Assembly: GCA_015709715.1 (NCBI GenBank)
Contig: CP054184.1
Location: 2,961,001 to 3,025,000, forward strand
DNA from: Nitrospira sp.
GTDB lineage: Bacteria > Nitrospirota > Nitrospiria > Nitrospirales > Nitrospiraceae
Direction of reading: 5' to 3'
DNA length: 64,000 nucleotides
Shown: one piece after another, positions 61,736 through 64,000 of the stretch
Layout: the number at the start of each line of letters is the position of its first letter
Position numbering within the stretch: position 1 is the first letter of the stretch
Made by a program: the position numbers and the translations under genes
The notes under the pieces: model-generated
What the model was told of the DNA's origin: nothing
Seen by the model: the letters and a program-made list of their open reading frames with translations, nothing else
Databases searched by the model: none

Positions 61736-62176
61736 GTGGGCGTGACCGGGGGGCGACACGCCCTTGCGGCCCTGCTTCTGGCGGTGGTCGGCCTGGAGGC
61801 CTGTGCCGGGCCGGAGCCGATCTTGAAGCCCAATCAGCGGGTGCAACTCTACGGGAAGGAACAAGCCGAGCAGGAGGCGGCACTCTGCGCCATCAAGGCG
61901 GAGCGGGCCGGGCTGCGCCATGGGACCCATCGCAGCGGGAATGCCGGCGCGGGCGCCACATTGGGGCTTGTCGGCGGGGCGGCGGTGGGTGCTTCGGCGG
62001 GACTGGTCGGTGGTCCGGCGGGTATTGCGATCGGGGCTGCCGCCGGTAGTGCGGTGGGTGGGCTGTTGGGATTGTTGGCCGGAATCTATAAACCGCTGGA
62101 GCCCCAACCGGACTACGCGACGTTCGTGGAGCGGTGCCTCAAGGAAAAGGGGTATGAAACTGCCGGATGGCAGTAG
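61736..62176 (+). CDS. Glycine-zipper lipoprotein
   Basis: The protein has 146 residues from a GTG (a second GTG at 61742 is possible). The lipobox is LEAC. A Gly/Ala-rich zipper follows, AGATLGLVGGAAVGASAG and AAGSAVGGLLGLLAGIY, two hydrophobic stretches as in SlyB/Rcp-like outer-membrane lipoproteins. The tail has a lone Cys (VERCLKEKGYET). Probably stabilises the outer membrane; inferred. Confidence 0.8.
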   Translation: MGVTGGRHALAALLLAVVGLEACAGPEPILKPNQRVQLYGKEQAEQEAALCAIKAERAGLRHGTHRSGNAGAGATLGLVGGAAVGASAGLVGGPAGIAIGAAAGSAVGGLLGLLAGIYKPLEPQPDYATFVERCLKEKGYETAGWQ

Positions 62177-62189
62177 CCTCCATGAAATC

Positions 62190-63431
62190 TCAGAGTAGAA
62201 AGCAGCCGGCATAATCCGCCAGGAGGCATTGCACGCGGATAGAAATCCGTTCGAGCCGTTCCAGCTGTTCTGCCGTGGGCGGCGACCCATCCAGCACGCG
62301 CAGCCACTCGGCGTCTTGCCTGAGTTTCCTGAGCGACCATCGTGATGTGCCGGGGATCACGGTCTCATCCCCGACGGCCTTCTCCACAATCCTCCGAAAC
62401 GACGCCACTTCGTCCGCGAATTCCACCCGCGCAACTTCGAACCGATAGGGGCCCTCGTCCTGTCCGATCGACTCCGTCAGTCGGCGGAGCCACTCGGTCG
62501 TGGCGGCCATCCGTTCGTAATGGAGGCTGTCGGCGGTATCGCGTGGGGTGTGGTACCGCGGCGTGCGTCCGGCGGAGAGAAAGAGATAAGGGATCCCGTG
62601 ATTGCGAAAGACGTCGTAGTCGCTGAAGGCCTCGTGCCCATGGTCGGGAATTTCTTCGACCAGATGGATCCCGAGGGGATATACGGTGAGCGACGGTGCG
62701 GCGGCCTCTTTCACGCGACGGTAGAACGCAGGCGTTTTTTCCGCTCCGGTTGCGAAGATGGCGTCTTTCAATCCGGGCCAGTGCACGCCGCCCATGAGAT
62801 CCATGATGATGACGCACTGCAGCTGCTCGACCGTGCCGATTTCCCGCGGCACATGGTGAAAGAAAAACTGTGATCCCATGACCGGCGTCCCGAAATACGG
62901 CGCCTCTTCGCTGTTGAAGGCGATGAAGAGGACGGCATGGTGCGGAAGGGCGCGGGCCATTCTGGCGGCTTCGATCAGGATGGCGACCGAGGAGGCGTTA
63001 TCGTCTGCGCCCAAATAGAACCCGCCGAGGTGATCGTAATGGGCTCCAATGAGAATCCAACCGATTGGATCTTCGGCGGCCGGGATATACCCGAGGATGT
63101 TGTCTCCGATCTGGGGTGAAATGGGCTGCCGGTAACCGGCGAGTGAGGGAAGCGGCTGGAGCCCGGCGGCTAGAAATTGCTCTTCGATGTAGTGCGCGGC
63201 TTCGCGGTTGCCTGGCGAGCCGGGATGTCTGCCTGCCCGTTCAGGGGCGGCCAGATAGGTGACATGCCGCTGAAGTTGTTGGGCCACGGTGCTGTTGACC
63301 GGCAGGTGGCGCGGATCGATAGGCGCCACGCTGTGCAGGCAGCCGGTGAAGAGGAAGCAGAAGGCGAAGCCACATAATACAGTGAGGTGGCTGAACCGGC
63401 TTCCGGTACGGGGCCCGGTCGGCCGCATCAC
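62190..63431 (-). CDS. M28-family zinc aminopeptidase, lipoprotein
   Basis: The protein has 413 residues with a lipoprotein signal (lipobox FTGC). Zinc ligands and catalytic residues: His-Asp region ILIGAHYDHLGG, Asp in YLGADDNASSVAILIEAA, Glu-Glu in AFNSEEAPYFG, Asp in IIMDLMGGVHWPG, final His in TPRYHTPRDTADSLHYER. This is complete for the M28 fold. It probably trims peptides in the periplasm. The start overlaps the upstream reductase gene by 4 bases. Confidence 0.9.
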   Translation of the reverse strand: MMRPTGPRTGSRFSHLTVLCGFAFCFLFTGCLHSVAPIDPRHLPVNSTVAQQLQRHVTYLAAPERAGRHPGSPGNREAAHYIEEQFLAAGLQPLPSLAGYRQPISPQIGDNILGYIPAAEDPIGWILIGAHYDHLGGFYLGADDNASSVAILIEAARMARALPHHAVLFIAFNSEEAPYFGTPVMGSQFFFHHVPREIGTVEQLQCVIIMDLMGGVHWPGLKDAIFATGAEKTPAFYRRVKEAAAPSLTVYPLGIHLVEEIPDHGHEAFSDYDVFRNHGIPYLFLSAGRTPRYHTPRDTADSLHYERMAATTEWLRRLTESIGQDEGPYRFEVARVEFADEVASFRRIVEKAVGDETVIPGTSRWSLRKLRQDAEWLRVLDGSPPTAEQLERLERISIRVQCLLADYAGCFLL

Positions 63432-63871
63432 GTTTGCGCAGGGGGATCGGACGGGGTTGGCGGCGAGGACTTCGGCGCCATCGGCAAGGCCTTATGTCGC
63501 AGCGCCCGGCCCTTGTCCGGCGTGGGATCCTCGACCAGCCCGTAACATTGACGGCCTTCGTGGTCTTCGGGGAGGTACTCGGTGATGGGGAGGCCGTCTT
63601 CACGCACGAAGAGCAGGCAGTGGCAATACTTGTAGATCTGCATCTCGTCGCAGGCGCACATCCAGCGACGTAGTTTCGCCTCGGCCTGTTTGTCCGGATA
63701 AAAATTGCAGGGACAAAGGGGTTTGCCCAGCTCGTCGATATGGGCCGCGAGCCCTTGTACGACGGCATTGGTGACGGCCTGGTTGGGGTGCATGGTCGTC
63801 CCGCTCTTTTCCGCAAAGCCCTTCACGTATTTCCACATCTTATCCAGGCTTTCTTGGCTTGGCTCGCCCAT
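63428..63871 (-). CDS. Ferredoxin:thioredoxin reductase catalytic (beta) subunit-like
   Basis: The protein has 147 residues from the ATG at 63871. The cysteine pattern is exactly CPCx16CxCx8CHC: Cys 53, 55, 72, 74, 83, 85 (KPLCPCNFYPDK, MCACDEMQIYKYCHC). This binds the [4Fe-4S] cluster and redox-active disulphide of FTR. In non-photosynthetic bacteria it reduces thioredoxin-like proteins from ferredoxin. The C-terminal tail is Pro/Ser/Thr-rich. The start overlaps nothing upstream; an upstream 35-codon extension is possible. Confidence 0.88.
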   Translation of the reverse strand: MGEPSQESLDKMWKYVKGFAEKSGTTMHPNQAVTNAVVQGLAAHIDELGKPLCPCNFYPDKQAEAKLRRWMCACDEMQIYKYCHCLLFVREDGLPITEYLPEDHEGRQCYGLVEDPTPDKGRALRHKALPMAPKSSPPTPSDPPAQT

Positions 63872-64000
63872 CGCGTCCCCCGCGGTTTGATGACTGACAA
63901 GTGGATTGATCAGCGGAGGCAGCGCATCCGCGAGGACCCAGTTTACAAGCGAAATTGTGTCCTTTACAATCCGCAACTTCCCTCACAACGGACTTGGTAG
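63872..64000. other. Window end, no gene supported
   Basis: A plus-strand frame from an ATG at 63890 ends in a TAG at 63998-64000 (36 residues) without a recognisable motif. The minus-strand FTR frame could extend to 63976. I support neither. Confidence 0.3.

Noticed and set aside
63890..64000. A 36-codon plus-strand frame that stops exactly at the window end
   Set aside because: It is short and without motifs, and the position overlaps the expected promoter region of the FTR gene.

Overview
The window is a 64 kb piece of a GC-rich bacterial chromosome with dense, mostly short operons on both strands. Three things point to a Gram-negative bacterium: many lipoproteins, an AsmA/YhdP-type envelope protein, and FadL-type and DUF481 outer-membrane proteins. 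The gene set fits a Nitrospira-like member of the Nitrospirota: large hybrid histidine kinases, DUF3365 haem proteins, a CbbQ/NirQ-type ATPase, a ferredoxin:thioredoxin reductase catalytic subunit, a double-domain dCTP deaminase and KamA. No rRNA, tRNA or single decisive marker is present, so the organism is an inference. There is no CRISPR array, prophage or complete insertion sequence.

Layout. 1-4752: the start of prfC (minus strand, cut by the window edge), an MscS-type channel, YaeQ, a SUI1/YciH factor, and a DNA-alkylation-repair gene interrupted by one in-frame TGA. 4794-7912: an ExeA-type ATPase fused to a periplasmic DUF3365 c-haem domain, an SDR and a small unknown protein. 8026-11336: an accessory island bounded by two 58-bp direct repeats. 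It carries an AT-richer lipoprotein trypsin-like protease, a wrecked RAYT transposase and a GNAT/DUF1778 toxin-antitoxin pair; the right repeat is the promoter/leader of an aldo/keto reductase. 12301-13398: an ArsI/CadI-like protein followed by a SigZ-like sigma factor. 13430-16105: a tight operon of GNAT, C39-like protease, HI0933-family flavoprotein and RBBP9-type hydrolase. 16216-28720: envelope and metabolic genes (AsmA-like protein, BON lipoprotein, second flavoprotein, DUF481 porin-like protein, lipoproteins, RMD1/DUF155 protein, SDR, DUF4832 lipoprotein). 28717-41174: a REC-HATPase regulator, FKBP, glutathionyl-hydroquinone reductase, an NmrA remnant, an SSS symporter, a hybrid kinase, FadL, PBP1b-like enzyme and a bactofilin.

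41223-45888 (minus) is a four-gene signalling operon: response regulator, NAD(P)-binding-domain histidine kinase, Cache-HAMP-PAS histidine kinase and a one-haem DUF3365 protein, linked by overlapping reading frames. 46099-48688 holds a small secreted protein, BolA next to monothiol glutaredoxin (Fe-S/iron homeostasis), and a HAD-UbiA fusion. 48694-55490 (minus) contains a coupled operon of ATP-grasp-like protein, glutaredoxin-like protein, lysine 2,3-aminomutase, dCTP deaminase-like protein, membrane protein, two TIGR04283/TIGR04282 glycosyltransferases and an SDR. A YkgJ-DUF2156 fusion is divergent from it. This block is the best candidate for an undescribed pathway, possibly beta-lysine conjugation. 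57216-64000: a 1040-aa hybrid kinase whose 3' end lies in an exact 90-bp tandem duplication, an orphan CbbQ-type ATPase, DUF167, a glycine-zipper lipoprotein, an M28 peptidase and the FTR catalytic subunit.

Several genes have a sigma70-like -10 box ending only 6-7 bases before the ATG and no Shine-Dalgarno, which suggests that leaderless mRNAs are common here. All family assignments were made by reading motifs, not by database search.
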